Position numbers and translations under genes: made by a program. Under the pieces are notes generated by a model. It did not search any database and was not told the DNA's origin. It saw only the letters and a list, made by a program, of their open reading frames with translations. 64,000 bases of DNA from Annona cherimola. Lineage: Eukaryota > Streptophyta > Magnoliopsida > Magnoliales > Annonaceae. The stretch is taken from assembly GCA_030490835.1 (NCBI GenBank), contig CM059973.1, positions 53,758,008 to 53,822,007 of the forward strand. The letters are read 5' to 3'. Within the stretch, counting starts at the first letter, position 1. Each line of letters begins with the position of its first letter. Shown piece by piece: positions 29,856 through 42,783 of this stretch.

Positions 29856-32404
29856 AACAAGGCTTACCCACATTCATGTTTGATTTAGGTGAATATTATG
29901 AGTTTTTGAATCATATATGTTCACCTAAATTATGCTTGGTTGATGTTTAAGGTTAAGATAGTTGTAAATATTAAATTCATGGGTAAATATCTCCTTGAAT
30001 GCTTGATGAATGATTAAGGGTGAAATGAATCACATGGATATGCTCATATGTATTGAATTTTAAATAAAAAAGTAAAATATGAAAGAAATAGTAAATAAAT
30101 GAGCTTTAGTATGAAAATTTCTGTAAGAACTCATGATATTATTATTAAGTAATGACCCAATTTTTAGCTTAAAAGGATAAGCAAGGTATAAATTAAAAAT
30201 CTGAAAAGATCAACCTGAACAGGGTTGAACGGGTGTCAGGATCAGCTGCAGTAAATGATTTTTAATAATTTTTATACAAGAAATTTTGAGCTGAAATTTT
30301 ATATGATATAGAAGACAACCTGAATATCACTTGAACAAAATAAAAATTAATTTTTTGAGGGTAAAAATATGCCTAATAATTAATGTGATTTGACCTGTAT
30401 GAAAATTGATGTTGTTATCCAATAGAGTAAAAATACCTAAATAAATAAATACTTAATATTTTATGCTCAAAATATTTATTTTTGTTAATAAATATAGTTA
30501 TTTAGGTATGATAGAAATTTCAGATTTAAACTCCTTGGTTTGATTATAATTCAAAAATTAGAGAGATCAGTGTGTCTGATTTCAGCATTATAGACAGATT
30601 GAGGAATAAATCAAAATAAATGTTAAATTTCATATTTTTTTGGAATGAAATTTAACTTACAATGGTATATAAACAAGTATCATAAGTGATTATGAGAGTT
30701 TAACCTACTAGAGGTTGGATTTTGAAAGGAATGGGTGCTATGGAAGTACAAGTTATATCGATGTGTGAATTGGTAAAGGACGCCTAACTTGAAAAGCAAG
30801 TGGGTCAAATAAGTTGATGAAAATCATGTGGGATGAAAATCTATATGATGTGCAAACATATGAAGTTATGTTTATGAATGCAATATCATTCTTATGTATA
30901 TAACCAAAGGCAAAGAAAAATTTGACGAAGAAAACAGAAGTAAATTCAGGTAAGCAAGCAACATTTTGAAAATATTGATTTCATTTCAAATGTTAAAATG
31001 ATTACAAGTGCTTTATAATAATGTTTTATTAAGCATTTCCAAATGTTATTTTATCGCCATATATTAAAATGATTTCAACTTGCTTTATCAAGATGTTTCG
31101 AGATTTCTTACAAGGTAAGCAAACGAACCTTCACGAATGTCCATTTTATTTCAAGTATTTTTATTGATGATTCTAGAATTGCTTACAAAGTAAGCAAATT
31201 CTATTCTTGAAAATACGACTTTAATGAAAAACCTCAACATTACTTCATTGTAAGCATGCTTAATTCTTAAAGGTATGATTTTACTCCTTACTATTGATAT
31301 GTTTCAAGATGGTTTCATGTTAAGTAAGTTCTTAGAAATACTATTTCAAAAGCATTTTATGATGAGAGAGTTTCGACTCTTCTACAAGATGATATTTGAA
31401 AATAAACTTTGAGAATTCTATTCCTAAGGAGTTTTGAGAAAAAATGTGATTCTTCATATAATGGTCTATTGAAATATTTTCAGTCTCTTTGAAGACTGAA
31501 ATACTTTGAAAAATATCTTGTATTCATGTTTTCAAAAGAGTTTTAAGGATGACCAACTCAATAAATTGATTTAATGACTGCTTTGTTTAAATGATGTTCA
31601 AAAGATAGTGCAAACTCTTTTCTAAATAAGAGTGGCAAGGATGGTGTGTGGATAAGGCATGGATAAGGCATAGAATGCCAGTAAAATGAAAACAGATGTG
31701 TCACCTATCCTTTGTTCATAAAAAGCCCATAAATGGGAATAAAATTATTTACAAGAAAAGCTTGTTATTTTTAATTATTGAAATGTTTCGAAATTGGTTT
31801 ATTGAGATGATTTTAAAATTTTTTACCAACAAACAAGAAATATTCTTGAAAATATTATTTCTCAAGTATTATAAATATTTTATAAAATTAATTTACTAAA
31901 ATATTTTTAAAATTCTTTAAAGGTGGTCATCCAAACATTATTATTTAAAGACAGTTTATAAAAATATTTTATCTTTAAAAATGATTATGCCCAATTCTCA
32001 ATTTGAGAAGGGCACAGTCTGAGGACTGCGATGGATTATGTTATATCAAGTTTTGACTTAAAAAATGGCACGGTCTGAGGACTGTGCTGATTTTATAAAA
32101 TCATGATAGCATGACGATACGAATATAAACAAGTGCGCACGAGGATCATGTACTAGGTTCATGGCGGAGGTGGTTGCAGATTGAGACGGTTGCATACCAA
32201 GGACAACCTCTACCTGTGGCCAAGTCGCTAAGGAAAGGCCGGTGGCCGGTGATGCCCTCCTTGAAATGGGAGTAGGATCATAGATGCCAGCCTAGCTAGC
32301 GGTGCTGTTACATGGATGGTTTCTTTCCTATATAAGGATGAGCACCTGATAAGTGTCACCTACCAGAGGGTTAGAGACGTATATGCATATTTTCTTTAAA
32401 AGCC

Positions 32405-32960
32405 CAAAATGGGGACATGAAAATATTTAGGACATGATTATGTCCAAAGGAAATAAGGTTTACATGAACATGTTTTAGGACATAAAAATGTCCACACAGA
32501 TAAAAAAATTTATATGCATATGCGTTGTTTTTGAAAAGTCCAAAGATTGGAATATGAAAAAGGATTTATACGAAATTGTTTGAGGACATACAATTGTCTT
32601 TGTATAAAAAGGTTTATATAAAAATGTTTTAGGACATACAATTGTCCTTTTGATTATAGATTTATATGAAAATGTTTTATGATGTACATTTGTCTTTATG
32701 ATTAAATGTTTATATGACAATGTTTTAGGATATAAAATTGTCCTCATGAATAAAGATTTATATGAAAATATTTTAGAACATATAATTGTCCTCATATAAA
32801 AGGTTTATATGAAATTATTTGAGGACATACAAATTATCCTCACATAAAGAGTCTTACATGCAAATATTTTAGGACATAAAATTGTCCTCATGAATAAAAG
32901 TTTATATGAAAATGCTTTAGGACATACAAATATCCTCATAAAAAAAGATTTTATAAAATG
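32405..32960 (+). repeat. 48-bp tandem array in LTR copy B
   Basis: About eleven diverged units have a period of 46-50 bp, mostly exactly 48. Each contains AGGACATACAATTGTCCT or a variant, an inverted repeat with AGGACA/TGTCCT arms, followed by TTTATATGAAAATGTTTT. The same array is in copy C and absent from copy A. Confidence 0.85.
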
Positions 32961-33820
32961 TTTATACGAAATATTTTATGAAAGGTTTGTACGAATGGTT
33001 TTCATGAAGGATTTATATAAATGGCCTTTATGAAGGGTTTAAATGAAAGGTTTTCATGAAAGGTTTTTTCCAGTTGGTAGTTGATCGCTTAATAAGTGTC
33101 TTCTACCGAACGACGAGAAATGTATTTATATGAAAATACAAAATACTTGCTTACTGAGTATCACTCACGATTTGTTTTTTCAAACCCTAGACAGGTATAG
33201 GGAAACTCAAGAGGTAGAGAATCTGAGAATTTGAGGAAAGGTATGAGATGGTAATCATGTGTGTGCTAAATGATTAGCTGTATGCTAAATGATTAGCTAT
33301 GTGTATGGAATGGTATAATTGAAAATTTTAAGATATGATAATGTATGTGAACATATTGAAAGTCCTAAGTTCTATGAGTACTAATGGTTGAATGTACGTA
33401 TACAAGTATGGGTGTTGAATATTTGATAATGAGTGAATTTTACATGGCTATGGCATGACCAGGTTGATAAAATTGAGGATGTAAGAGAACAAGATGAAAA
33501 TTTTATGAATGATATGTACAGTTGATGACAACTGCGAGGTATGAGTTTATAAAAAAGTGTATAAAGAAGAGAATCAAGTAGTATTTTAAAATTCTATGTG
33601 CAACGAATTACAAGTGTATTGTTGCATACAAGACGAATGGAGAGAAATGTAAAGAAATGAAATGATGATGGATAAAAGAATGAAACGAAAATTTTTTTAG
33701 ACGAGATCCAATGAAGAACCTACTGCATGATTAGGGCAACAATCCTATTTCACACTTACCAATTGATAACGATCTTGAAGTAAGATTCAGGTTGTGACGC
33801 CTCAGGTTGGGGGCGCCACA

Positions 33821-36800
33821 GGTTGTGAAGCTGAGAGGAGAGTGAAGAATTTTCATTTAGAGGCTAAAGGAGTAAATTAGGTCAAAGATTAGTATTTAAG
33901 AGGATTTAGAGTTTGAGCAGTAGTTAAAACTTTGCTACATCTTCGATTTGCACCCATGAGGTAAGTGAAATATTCTCTTACATATTTATTTTAGCTCTTT
34001 TGTGGGCAATCCATTATACTATTAGAAATAATACATACACTATCCAATCATTTGTCCATTACATAAACAACAAGATAAAAAACTTTATTATTTCTTTAAC
34101 TAAATCTAAAAAGATAAATAAAAGATTTTTATATTATGTTTAATACTTTGATTTTATATCTTCAGAGAGAAAATCCTTGATTGAAAAAGTTGAATTTAAT
34201 AGTCTAAACTATTAACACTTTAAAAGTAAAGTGATGATAGAAAGTGAAGATTTAGTCTACAATTTTGAAGTACACAAAACTAATCTGCGGTTAACAAAAG
34301 ATGTATGACAACTTGTGGACGTAAGTAACAAAGGGTGCATAGCGACAAGACAACATCATTGATAAAGAGCCGATGGTAGTATCATTGACATACTTAATAA
34401 AGTGTAATGAGACTTTTGTACGTTGAGGTGGGTCAAAGACCCCATTTGGCATTCTAATGTGTCATGGAAGATACATTCCCTATAAGCTAATGACTTAGTT
34501 TGGTAAATGATGATAAGTTAGTCAAATGATGATAAACTCAATAAGTTGGGGTCAGTGGCGACCCTATTGGCTACATTGATAACCCAAAGAAGTCAGGGTG
34601 TTCTGCTTACAACTTCTAAACTTGTGTGAGGACCTTGAGACCCATCTTAATAGAAATATGAATATTAATAATGTCTCATCGGAGTATTTTACCCATGGCG
34701 ATGGATTAAAGCAATGCAGAGTCTAATTTAATTTGTGATTGAAAGTTGATACCCTATGACAGTGGAAGGGAACACAATCTAAGAATGAAGGCTGAGAGCT
34801 TTGACATGAAATAATGTATCAGTGTAAGTGGGGTGGTAGTGTGCATGAGGGAGATGTTAGCCCCTAAAGTGTGGTCTACTTTCAATTAAGACTAATTTGT
34901 CTCAATTCATAAAAAGGCTAATTTATCTCAATTCATCAAAAAAGGATAATTTGTCTCAATGGAGTTTAAGAAAACTGTGAGTGAGGTTAGACTTAATAAT
35001 TAGAATTGGGTTTTGATTGGGTTGACTAGAATTTTAAGTCAACTAGGTTTGACTATAATGATTGGGTTGACTGGAAAATCTTAAGCTGGACTGGGTCAGC
35101 TGAAAAAACCTAGGTTGGATTGGGCTAGTTTAAAAAATTTACTTTCCAAATACGAGCCACTTGAGATTACATACATATATGTATAGACCATCATAGGTTT
35201 ATCATGATTTCAATATCGACTTGGTAAGAGAGCATGTCATGTTAACTCAATACTATATAGCTTTACCCTTGTTGAATTGCACATGTCCATATGTTATTGC
35301 TAGTTAGCGGGTTTTGCAAATCATATATTAGAAGGTAAACTTAATGAGTAAAATATTAGAAATAACATGGAACTTAATGATTTCTAGCATATATGAGATA
35401 CTGATGTATAAATAATGTCTAAAAAATGATTTTGGGAGTATTAGAGGTGACAAATGTCATTTGGGTTAATGAGACCTGTTGTAGAAGCAAAATGATTAAA
35501 GAGAGGTTAATGAGTTCAATTTTGTGTGAGATATATTATAATCAAATAAATGACATAAATGTAATGTTATAATGATAATAAATGTGTGAGAGTGATTGAA
35601 TTATTATTTGAAACAATTTTGTTTGATATAGTTATATGTTTTGTGAATGTGTGGAATTTTCAATAAAGGTTTGCACTAAAATCTATGTCAAAGTTTATAT
35701 AATAGAATTTTGAGTTAAAATTTTGTGGAGAGAAATTACTTGATTATAAATCCAACATGAAAGAATCGTCTCAGTTAGAGTTGTGTAGAGAAATTTATAA
35801 ATAAAATAGTGGAGTTGAGGTGAATTACATGGGGTTTGTGGTTCTAAGTACATGGGGTTTGTGTGTCTAAGGGGGCTGGTTTGAATAAAAAATCATATGG
35901 GTAATGTGGTTAGCTATTTTAAGTGCGAGGGGTTCCAAACCTACCCCATTTGGATGTCATTTATTTCCCTCTTTCTTCCTCATTATCTTACCTCGGTATC
36001 TACCAAAAAGTGCTTAGATTCATCTCATTTTTACATTAAGAAAATTTCATGGAACAAAGAAAAGGCTTAGAGCTTTCGAGATCTTAGATATTTTGGGGGT
36101 AGAATGAATGTGAGGTAATTCGGTAGTTTCTTTTTAAATAAATTATGGATTTGAGTAAGAATTATGTTGTTTTAATGATTGTTTGATTTCATGATTTGAG
36201 ATGATTTTGAGGTATGGGGCTTATGTAGAGAATGTAGCCAGGTTGAGATTTAAAAGTTTTGCAAAAAACCATGTAAATGATAAATTAGATGTTAGTAGAA
36301 ATGATTATGCATAAGATTATGATGTATTAGGTGGAACTCTATGAATTTCATATGAGTTGGGTATGGTTTCCATGTAATTCCTATGTTGTGTTCGATAAAA
36401 CGCCTAAGTGAAGCTAAATATGTGGAAATGATATATAAATATGTGCAGAACTTTGAGAAAGTAATGATATGTTGAGCATGTTTGGGGACAAGTGAGATGA
36501 TGAATTATTTGGAGTGAAACTTGTGATGAACTTGATATGTATGAGTTGTATGTTTTGAAATAGAGATTTGAACATTATTATTTGAGAGTATGTCTAGATT
36601 CATGTTAGAATTATGCAATCCTCATGGCGAGAAGGAGATGAATGCTTGGGATGAAATTATGTTGTATTTGATATGAGTGAGGATAACACTTAGCATAACT
36701 TAGCTTGAAGCTAGGGTTGATGAGAGCATTGAGGTGAGTGATGAATTGACATGGATTGTATAATTGGTTGATTTTGGGACTAAACCCTTTGGCAATGGCT

Positions 36801-36996
36801 TGGTTACTTTTATTGACATGATTTTGAAAAACAACATGGTGAATGATTTTATGAAATGGGCATGAGGCATGGTGTCAACTTGAGCATAATGTATATGGCG
36901 TGAGTGATATATATGGTTTGTATAAGGTTGTTCATGACTCTTTATTGATATAAGAATAGGGTTGTTCATAACCCTTGATGGACATGAGGTTTTATA
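33821..36996. other. Gene-free decayed repeat sequence
   Basis: I see no open frame with recognisable protein and no definable element. There is a local duplication near 35820-35870 (TACATGGGGTTTGTG twice). From about 36600 to 36990 the sequence matches, in inverted orientation, the region at 51820-51920 (GTTGTTCATAACCCTT), so both are remnants of one LTR family. Confidence 0.45.
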
Positions 36997-37267
36997 GAGT
37001 GTGTTTGGCAATTAACAAAAAATGTCAAGTCAATCTAAAACTTTTCACTCTTCATGACTATCATATTTTTTAATTATTTTTTTACATTTTCCTATACAAC
37101 CACCCTACTTTTCAATCATTTCTACACAATTATCCACACAACTAACCTATCTATTTTAACTTTATCCTCTTTACTACTAATCATTACCCCTATCATATCA
37201 CATCATTTGACAACTTTTACTCTTTAAAACTTTTCATCAAAAGTTTTATTCATTACCAAACACACCC
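36997..37267 (-). mobile_element. Tourist-like MITE
   Basis: It starts GAGTGTGTTTGGCAATTA and ends ACCAAACACACCC, with ATA at 36994-36996 and 37268-37270. The body orientation is the same as the copy at 3006. Confidence 0.85.
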
Positions 37268-38690
37268 ATAGTATGCTTGCTTGCTTAGGTGTTAGCGTGA
37301 CATGTAGTTGGAAGAACATGACCATTGTACGTCATGCGGCTGGACAACTACAACCTGTGGGTAGTATGCAACTGGACAGACATGGGTATCACCTGACATG
37401 CGACTAGACAAACATGAATCTTATGTGGTTGGTGTTCTACCTCACATGCATGATCGAAAAACTTCTTCTTTTATAGATATTTTATCTTTTAAAATAATTT
37501 TTGTATTTTTTAATGATTCAAATATTAGAAATTCACTAAGATTCAATTGAGTTCTACAAACATTGTCATTAGTTAGTCAGGTAAGAGGTGAGGTCTTGGA
37601 AGGCTCTCTACTTTCACAAGATCCTAACTAAATAACTACAAGTCCATTTAGAATTTTAAACCTTTAGCTTAGATACTAATTTTTTTATGATATAGAAATT
37701 ATTTTTTATTAAAGATTTAACCAAATAAATGAATCTTGACCAATGTTACAAATAAAGAGGTTTTAATGTTAACAACTATAATATATAAATAAAGAACGCA
37801 GTAAATATTAATCTATTGAAAGGAATTTCAATAAAGTAGAGAAACAATAAATAATGTAAATTTAAGAAAGATCTAGCCAAAAGTCAAAAAATAAAGTAGG
37901 GAGCTTCTCCCTTTTTCGTTCCTTTTCCTCTCGCAATCTGTTCTAACTTAAGAACAAAAACAAAGTTAGAAATTTCTTCTTTCTTTGCTTTTTTATGTAA
38001 AGGTAAGCACAAGATTAATTAGTGCAAACATAAAAGAGTGAAAAAATATAATTAAAACTTTATGCCTCCCTAGCAACAATGCCAAAAAATAATGCTAGCT
38101 ATAACGTTTATTGTTAAGAACAATGTAGCCACCAATTTAAATATTATTAGGTTGCATTAAAATGTAGTAACTATATGAAAAAAGCATAGACTAATGGCAA
38201 GATCGAGTAGTACACATGGAGGGAATAAAACTTGAATTATATGAAAATGAACTTACATTATCTTGATAATAAAAAGATTAGATTGAAATACCAATTAAAA
38301 TAATTTAATAACAAGAGTTTGACACTAAACTACTCTTTAGTAGAAGCTACAAAATATTAAGAAGTTGCAAAATATTAAAATTACTCCCTTCTTAAACTTG
38401 CTTCAAGAAGAGAGAAAATGGGATTAGAGAAAGGTTGGAGAGATGATGTGTGAGGGAGCCACTATTGCTCCTCTCACTTGAGGACCGTATAAGGAAAAGT
38501 GTTGGGAGGAGAGAGACAAGTGAAATGAGAGAGGTGGTTAGAGAGAGAAGGAAGAGATTAGGAAGAGAGGAATTTTGAAGAGAAAAGGGGAGAGAGGGAG
38601 TAGCTTCTACTCCTCTCATTCGTTAAAGAAAAATGTGATGATTAGAATGAAGGCAGGCACTCCTATTTTAAGGATTTTAAGAGCCCAGTG
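37268..38690. other. Gene-free AT-rich spacer
   Basis: I see no gene. It contains words typical of old LTR sequence and a purine-rich block at about 38500-38610. Confidence 0.4.
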
Positions 38691-40452
38691 TGTAATAACT
38701 CGACTTAAATATGTTGACCTGCTATGACATACTGATGTGGTATGTTGAATTTTTGACTGTTGAACTTTTGACCATCTGATGTGTCAGTAAGAATAACTTA
38801 TTTGGCCAGTTGACTTATTGACTTTGACTCGTTAACTGATGTGAGTTATTATAATTTTAAGCAAAATGAGTTTTAAAATATATTTTAATTAATTTGTAAT
38901 TTAATTTAACAAATTCTTCAAAAGGTAAAATGGTTAGAAATTGTGGTATGTAGTAGAAATTAAATAACTTTTCAGCAATTAATCCCTGTGGGGCTCACAA
39001 AAAGATAAGATTTGATTTTTAAAAATTTTAAATTTAAAACTAATAGCTGGAGAAAATCATAGGAGACGTGGCGTGTGAGCTAAGAGAGATTCGATAGTTT
39101 ATAATTGTTAAAAGGAGTAAGTGAGATAGGAAGGGATGAATGGAGAAAGCTAGGGAAAGGAGGAATCTACAAATAGGTAAGTGAAGAGATAATTAAATCT
39201 CTTTATGAGCCATGTTTGTTATGTTAATCAAATTATTTTGAGATAACTTATGACAAATACGTTTTTGATGAGTGGTATATGTTTGGCGTAATTGATGTCA
39301 TTTTGTAGATTTAGGTATATAAAAATAATTTTATTACAGTTGCTGTTTCTCTTGGAACTCGTTTAATATTAGAATGGAAAAAGGTTGATTTGCATAGGAT
39401 GGGAGAAAGTTGGTTCCTAAATGCATGGCTTGGGTGATAAAGTGTGTATAATATTATAATATATTTGAATGACCAGAAGTAATGAAGCAACTAATTCGGA
39501 GACATTATTTTAATGCCAAAATATGTAAAATCATTGATTTACTAATAAAGAAATATGAAAAATATTAAATAAATAGGTGGTAATATTTAGGGAATGTATA
39601 TAATATATATTTCAGATGGTTACGAATGTAAGATTGCAGATGATGATTAAATGGAAAATCCAAGGTATTTAAAAAATAAATATTATGATAATTTAGCATA
39701 AAACTCTACACAATATTTTCAGTTGGATTGTATTATAATAAGAGACAAATGGATATGTTTAAGTACCTCAGATGGAGCTTTGTCTAAGTATATTAATATT
39801 ATAATAATTAAGTCAGTGTTTGGGTTTGATTTAAATACCAACTATATGAGAATTGGTAATTGTATAGAGGAATTTTGGTTAAGGTTGGATTCGACATGTG
39901 AGTATTTGACACATAATATCAAAAATAGAATTATAGAAATAGAGGTACTGCCTGCTATGTTAAACCACCAACTCAATATTATTATAAGTAATTTACTTTT
40001 GACGAGGGACGAGGGTGACTTTTAGTTTAGCAAATATAGTATAGGGTATGATGGAGGATAAATTAAATTGTAATATATCAATTTACTTTAAAAAATTATG
40101 ATTTATCAAATAGAGGACGAACTCAAGAGTTTATAATTAAATTTCAATAAATTATTTTATTCTCTAATAAAATTATTGGAATAAGAAGGTGAGATTTGAT
40201 ACTGTATTTGTATATTAAAACAAAAAGAATATTGAGATTTATTGGAAAAATAAATGGAAATAACAATTTATGTGGTGTAGGATATTTGTGGTTGTTCATT
40301 TTGATATTTTCAATACTTGATAGTTATGATGGAAGTGTCTTTCTTGAATTTATTAAATTAAATTCAATGAGTTGGTTCACCCAATTAAATATGGATGACA
40401 AATTATTTTAGTTCGTAAGATATTTAATTGGGTTGATATAGCTGGTTATGAT

Positions 40453-42127
40453 TGTTGGTCCCGAGTTAGTGGCAAAACCCAAGAGGGGAGGGGTGAATTG
40501 GGTTCTTTAAAAAATCTTTGGTAAATAAAGACTTAACCCTTTGAGTAATTAATCCCCTTTTGAAAAGAGCTAGAGAGCAATAAAGATAAAGCAGTAAAAA
40601 GAGATATAACACAAGATTTATAGTGGTTCGGGCAAACCTTCCCTACTCAACTCTTCCAAGCTCACACTCTGTTGTGACTTGGGTTCCACTATGTATTCCA
40701 CGAATACACTTAGAGTCACCGCTCTCTTCTAGATTCCAGCTCTAGGAGGCATATACAACTAGAGCCACTTGCTCTCTTCTAGATTCTAGCTCTAGGGGGC
40801 ATAAACAACTCACATGCAAAAGTAGGTGATGAGTCTCACTCCAATCACACCCTACTTTGCATATACTTGATCTTAGCTACCCAAGCTAAATCAAGATTTA
40901 TACAACAAGACAATGAAATAAATGAAACTACACTTTACAGATTTGTGTAGGCAGATTTAGCTCGAGGAAGAAGTTGTAGAAGCAGCTTTGGATGAATATT
41001 GTTGAAGGCGCTAGCAACTTGAAGCTTTCTTCTTCCTTAGAATTTATACGGACCACTCAACAATGGAGAAAAGCAAATAGGAAACCTTTCTTGCACTTCT
41101 TTTCTCTCTTTGAACTTTAACGTAGTGTCTTGTGTTCTCTTGTTGTTGTTTTCACGTTCATTTGAGGGTCCTTTTATAGAGGGAAGAAAATATGAACGTT
41201 GTGGAGGTGGTTGGTGCGCAATAAATGAACTCCAACGTTCGAAAATTTGACCGTTATACCCAAGTCGAAGGTGGAGTCGACTTGGGATGCGACTTGGCTA
41301 CCCAAGTCGCATCTGGAGTCGACTTCGTCTGCGACTCCAGTTCTTCGGATTCCCAAGTCTTAGGCTTGGTCGACTTGACTTCAGACTTCGACCCAAGTCG
41401 ATCCTGAAGTCGACTTGGCCTGCGACTTGGCTCGGGTTTTGCTGAACCTGCTTTGATCTTCAAGTTGTGTTCTTCTATCTTGGATTGGTTTGATTCTTAC
41501 TTAGATGATTCATGCATATTTGACTTATGTAGTCTTGATAGACATTGTTTGAATCATTCTTGTATCTTTGTCTTTGAGACTTGATTTGATGTAGAACATG
41601 ATTTTTGACTTTGAATTTGACTCATTTGTTTTTCATCTTGATTCCTTGGACTTGAGTGATAAATCCTCTCGAATATCTTGAAAACTGCATCTTTTGAAGT
41701 TTGAACTTCTCAAGTCGTGGATGGAGTCGACCTGGCCTGCGACTTCACCCAAGTCGCACCTGGAGTCGACTTCGTTTGCGACTTCGTTATGTTCGTTTCC
41801 ACTTTTCAACTCTGGATACTCCAAGTCGATGCTGGAGTCGACTTCGTCTGCGACTTGACTTCCCAAGTCGCAAGTGGAGTCGACTTGACCTGCGACTTCA
41901 CCTGTTGCCTTTTGGAATTCATTCTCAAGTCGATATTTGAGTCGACTTTGGGATCGACTTCACCCAAGTCGAAGTCCAAGTCGACTTGGAGATCGACTTG
42001 ACCTCTTTGCTTTCCTTAAACATTTAGCAAACATATTAGTACCTTTTATATACTCAAAATTAGTTCTTGTTAATCATCAAAACTCAAGATTTGGTCAATT
42101 TTATTGTTTTAAACATTGTTTCCAACA
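40453..42127 (+). mobile_element. Solo LTR of a copia-type retrotransposon with perfect 5-bp target duplication
   Basis: It begins TGTTGGTCCCGAG and ends GTTTCCAACA, with inverted tips TGTTGG/CCAACA. It is flanked by ATGAT on both sides (40448-40452 and 42128-42132). The words AAGAGGGGAGGGGTGAATTG and TTATAGTGGTTCGGGCAAAC are familiar from plant copia LTRs. At 1,675 bp with no internal domain, it is a product of recombination between two LTRs. It splits the surrounding gypsy-like LTR. Confidence 0.85.
41261..42000 (+). repeat. Ten-unit palindromic array centred on GTCGAC
   Basis: Units of about 37 bp have the form CAAGTCG ... GAGTCGACTT ... TGCGACTTG, so each is an imperfect palindrome. Four lie at 41261-41430 and six at 41710-42000. 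Each centre is GTCGAC. The array makes + and - strand open frames of RLRLR or STSD type, which are not proteins. Confidence 0.9.
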
Positions 42128-42783
42128 ATGATACTTAAAGTGAGAATGATGTATGTAATAATATATCATGATCATTGCCAAGTGGAACAGAATTGCATAT
42201 GTGGGACTCCAAGGATACGCATATTGATTTTTATTTATTTCCTTAATAGGTCTTATGCATGCTAGATGACTACTTTGGAATATCTCTTTGTAGATTATAT
42301 GTTATTACCTTAATGGATTATGTTATGTTTCCTTGTGGACTAAGTATTGTACCTTAAATGTGAGTTCGCTCCATCATGGGTAGTGTAGAAAACCTTACAT
42401 ATTGGGTCATTGATTGGTGCATTTCCTATAATATTTTCATGATGTTACGCAACATTATATAAGTATTTTATTTATTGCTTATTAAGTTATTTAACTCATT
42501 CTTGAGTAATTTAAATTTTAGGAGATGTGGGATCATTTGGTCAATAGTGCAGGATAATGGGCTGAGATGATGTAGTAGAGATATTTTATTTTATTTATTT
42601 ATGTTTGTTTGTTGGCTTGTAATAAATTAATAAGAATTCTTCCTATTAACACAGGGAATATTTGTAATTAAGATTTTGGATGTTATTGAATGAAATATTA
42701 ATTATTAAATTCATTAAAGCATAACCGATCCGGATTTGTCGTCCATATAGGATGGGCAACAACCTTAGGATTAGGTCGTGACA

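Larger units (their letters stand above)
28440..33820 (+). mobile_element. Large gypsy-like LTR (family A/B/C, copy B)
   Basis: From about 30500 it is colinear with copy A and ends GTGACGCCTC then GGGCGCCACA at 33820, the same terminus. It is longer than A because a 48-bp tandem array lies at 32405-32960. There is no gag-pol coding. The left limit is uncertain: sequence of LTR character (word GACGTGAAATTTGAAAGGTA) is visible from about 29100, and 28440 is simply the end of the preceding MITE remnant. It may be a solo LTR or the remnant of a non-autonomous element. Confidence 0.55.
38691..42783 (+). mobile_element. Candidate gypsy-type LTR interrupted by a solo LTR
   Basis: The left end TGTAATAACTCGAC and right end AGGTCGTGACA have the TG...CA form and are roughly inverted, as in many plant gypsy LTRs. 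Just inside the right end, GGGCAACAACCTTAGG resembles the terminal region of family A/B/C. Subtracting the insertion at 40453-42127 leaves about 2.4 kb. The flanking 5-mers do not match (CAGTG, TTAGG), so either the limits are off or the element is rearranged. Confidence 0.4.

Noticed and set aside
32475..32795. 106-codon - strand open frame with repeated TIVCPKTFLYK-like units
   Set aside because: It is produced by the 48-bp tandem array, whose period is a multiple of 3. No family resemblance. A similar frame at 63698-63904 in the other LTR has the same cause.
32405..32960. CRISPR-like look of the regularly spaced palindromic repeats
   Set aside because: This is plant nuclear DNA. Units are contiguous tandem copies without unique spacers, and there are no cas genes.
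34000..36600. Search for gag or pol remnants after LTR copy B
   Set aside because: No RT, protease, integrase or zinc-knuckle motif was seen in any frame, so no internal domain is claimed.
41225..42001. Several open frames on both strands with RLRLR, VDSxxDL or STSD repeats
   Set aside because: They are products of the GTCGAC palindromic array inside a solo LTR.
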